Assembly: GCA_030831265.1 (NCBI GenBank)
Contig: JAURLM010000183.1
Coordinates: 1-15,129, forward strand
DNA length: 15,129 bases
Reading direction: 5' to 3'
Origin: Chloroflexota bacterium
GTDB taxonomy: Bacteria; Chloroflexota; Dehalococcoidia; Lucifugimonadales; Lucifugimonadaceae
Position 1 is the stretch's first letter. Every line of letters begins with the position of its first letter. Made by a program: the position numbers and the translations under genes. Below the pieces are notes generated by a model. It had not been told where the DNA came from, ran no database searches, and saw only the letters and a program-made list of their open reading frames with translations. Below, in pieces: positions 14,154 to 15,129 of the stretch.

Positions 14154-14752
14154 GTGATGCTCGAGTAGCAGCCGAACGCTATGGTCGTGGATTTGATGGA
14201 TTTTGCAACGAATACGAACAACAGGAATTTCCTGACAGGGTAAAGCATGCTCCCCGCGGCGATGCCAAACAGGTCGAACAGAGGGTTGGGAACTACGCTA
14301 CCAAAGAACAGGATAATGCCGCCGTACCGTGATAACAGGTCTCGGAACCGGGGGTAGAAGCGGTTGCGTTCGAACAGCGCTTTTCCGCCCAACCCTGCAA
14401 GATATCCCGTTAGTTCACCGACCGCTTCGGCGGACCCGGCAATTACGCCAACGAGAAATGGGTTCAGACCTACAGCCGGGCTGGCAGCGATGCACACGGC
14501 GGCAAGACCTGGCACGGGGACAAAGATGGATGCCGCACCAATGAACGCAAAAAACCAGACTCCGGCATAGCCAACGCTGTCTACGTTGAACCTGCCGGTT
14601 GTCCACAGCACGATGCCCGCTATGACAAATGCAATGCTGATGACCAGCGGGCCGATGCGAGTCAGGGAATCCTGGTGCTGGACAAACCAGCGTTGCCGCT
14701 GGTTTAGAGGCGCGGCGGCCGCCGGTACAGTCATCTCGTCAGAATGGTCCAT
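14129..14752 (-). CDS. VTT/DedA-like integral membrane protein
   Basis: The 207-residue protein has a short polar N-terminus, a first helix at about residues 33-50, then the VTT (SNARE-associated/DedA) core: hydrophobic FAFIGAASIFVPVPGLAAV, the GSAEAVGELTGYLAGLGG stretch with E and G residues, a basic PRFRDLL helix, and SVVPNPLFDLFGIAAGSM followed by two hydrophobic segments. DedA superfamily members move undecaprenyl phosphate or phospholipids across the membrane; which substrate applies here is unknown. AGGGAG lies four bases before the ATG. The product is clearly similar to the preceding gene product, so this looks like a tandem duplication. Its 3' end overlaps ispDF by 25 bases, which implies one transcript. 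Confidence 0.83.
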   Translation of the reverse strand: MDHSDEMTVPAAAAPLNQRQRWFVQHQDSLTRIGPLVISIAFVIAGIVLWTTGRFNVDSVGYAGVWFFAFIGAASIFVPVPGLAAVCIAASPAVGLNPFLVGVIAGSAEAVGELTGYLAGLGGKALFERNRFYPRFRDLLSRYGGIILFFGSVVPNPLFDLFGIAAGSMLYPVRKFLLFVFVAKSIKSTTIAFGCYSSITWIESILN

Positions 14753-14794
14753 CCGACTCCCTGGTTTTTCACCAACGCATGGCCGTTGACGAGA

Positions 14795-15129
14795 CTAGAT
14801 GTGCAACAAATCAGTCAGCCAGTGTATGCCTTGATGACAGGCGTATGCGATGCCGACGAACTTGATGATCTTACCGAAATAGACCCAGAGCAAAAATCTC
14901 CGCAGTGGATAACCGAGAGAGCCGGCGGCGATCCCCGCTACGTCAAATATCGGCAATGGAAGCACGGCAAGGACGAAGAGTGCTGTAGCCCCGCGTTTAA
15001 CTAACTGTGATCTAACCCGGTTGTAGTGCTTTGAACGCTGCACTAGCGATTGGCCACTGTATCCCGCAAGGTACGCTGTTAGCTCACCAACCGTGGCGCC
15101 CGCACCGCCGACAATCCCCAGGACGAGTA
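14795..15129 (-). CDS. VTT/DedA-like membrane protein, C-terminal part (N-terminus beyond window edge)
   Basis: The frame enters from the right edge (first full codon ends at 15127) and gives 110 residues before a TAG at 14795. It contains GELTAYLAGYSG, a basic YNRVRSQLVKRG helix, PLPIFDVAGIAAGSLGYPLRRFLL and two more hydrophobic segments. Each of these lines up without large gaps with the neighbouring VTT protein (GELTGYLAG, FRDLLSRYG, PNPLFDLFGIAAGS, YPVRKFLL), so the two are paralogues. A GTG at 15043 could be read as a start, but homology continues upstream of it, so the gene really begins outside the window. It lies 42 bases before the second VTT gene on the same strand. Transport substrate unknown. 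Confidence 0.8.
   Translation of the reverse strand, partial: LVLGIVGGAGATVGELTAYLAGYSGQSLVQRSKHYNRVRSQLVKRGATALFVLAVLPLPIFDVAGIAAGSLGYPLRRFLLWVYFGKIIKFVGIAYACHQGIHWLTDLLHI

Noticed and set aside
13507..14157. A 216-codon open frame antisense to ispDF
   Set aside because: The opposite strand has clear IspD motifs along this stretch; the antisense product is a Ser/Thr/Ala/Ile-rich shadow.

Overview
The window is ordinary bacterial chromosome, densely coded on both strands, with no tRNA or rRNA gene, insertion sequence, phage gene or CRISPR array that I can see. The gene set (SUF operon with SufU and an inserted Rieske protein, an IspD-IspF fusion, GatB without the zinc cysteines) and the long Thr/Ala/Pro lipoprotein linker suggest a monoderm-like environmental bacterium. 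Chloroflexota (for example a SAR202/Dehalococcoidia-type lineage) is my best guess. That is inference from gene content, not a phylogenetic result.

Left part: bases 1-760 hold the N-terminal 253 residues of a membrane-anchored sensor with a GAF domain, on the minus strand and cut by the window edge. A gap of about 210 bases follows, then a plus-strand lipoprotein of the family 5 ABC substrate-binding proteins (972-2681), with no permease genes next to it.

Centre: bases 2688-8462 are one minus-strand iron-sulfur cluster assembly operon in the order sufB, sufC, sufD, Rieske ferredoxin, sufS, sufU. SufBCD is the scaffold complex, SufS takes sulfur from cysteine, SufU relays it, and the small Rieske protein may be an electron donor or a client. 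Upstream of sufB is a promoter-like pair of hexamers (-35 TTGACT, 17 bases, -10 TAGTAT). A sequence matching 23 of 25 positions of the E. coli type 1 IscR box lies over its predicted start point, surrounded by further palindromes. This suggests feedback by a [2Fe-2S] Rrf2-type regulator that is not encoded in the window.

Right part: pcm (protein-L-isoaspartate methyltransferase), gatB (amidotransferase subunit) and secG (translocase subunit) run on the plus strand. They converge on a minus-strand cluster that reads, from the right edge, VTT/DedA-like membrane protein (cut by the edge), a second VTT/DedA-like paralogue, ispDF (a bifunctional MEP-pathway enzyme) and cysS (cysteinyl-tRNA synthetase). 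The two VTT proteins are clearly related to each other and look like a tandem duplication. Because the DedA superfamily includes polyprenyl-phosphate and phospholipid transporters, their link to an isoprenoid-precursor gene may be functional.
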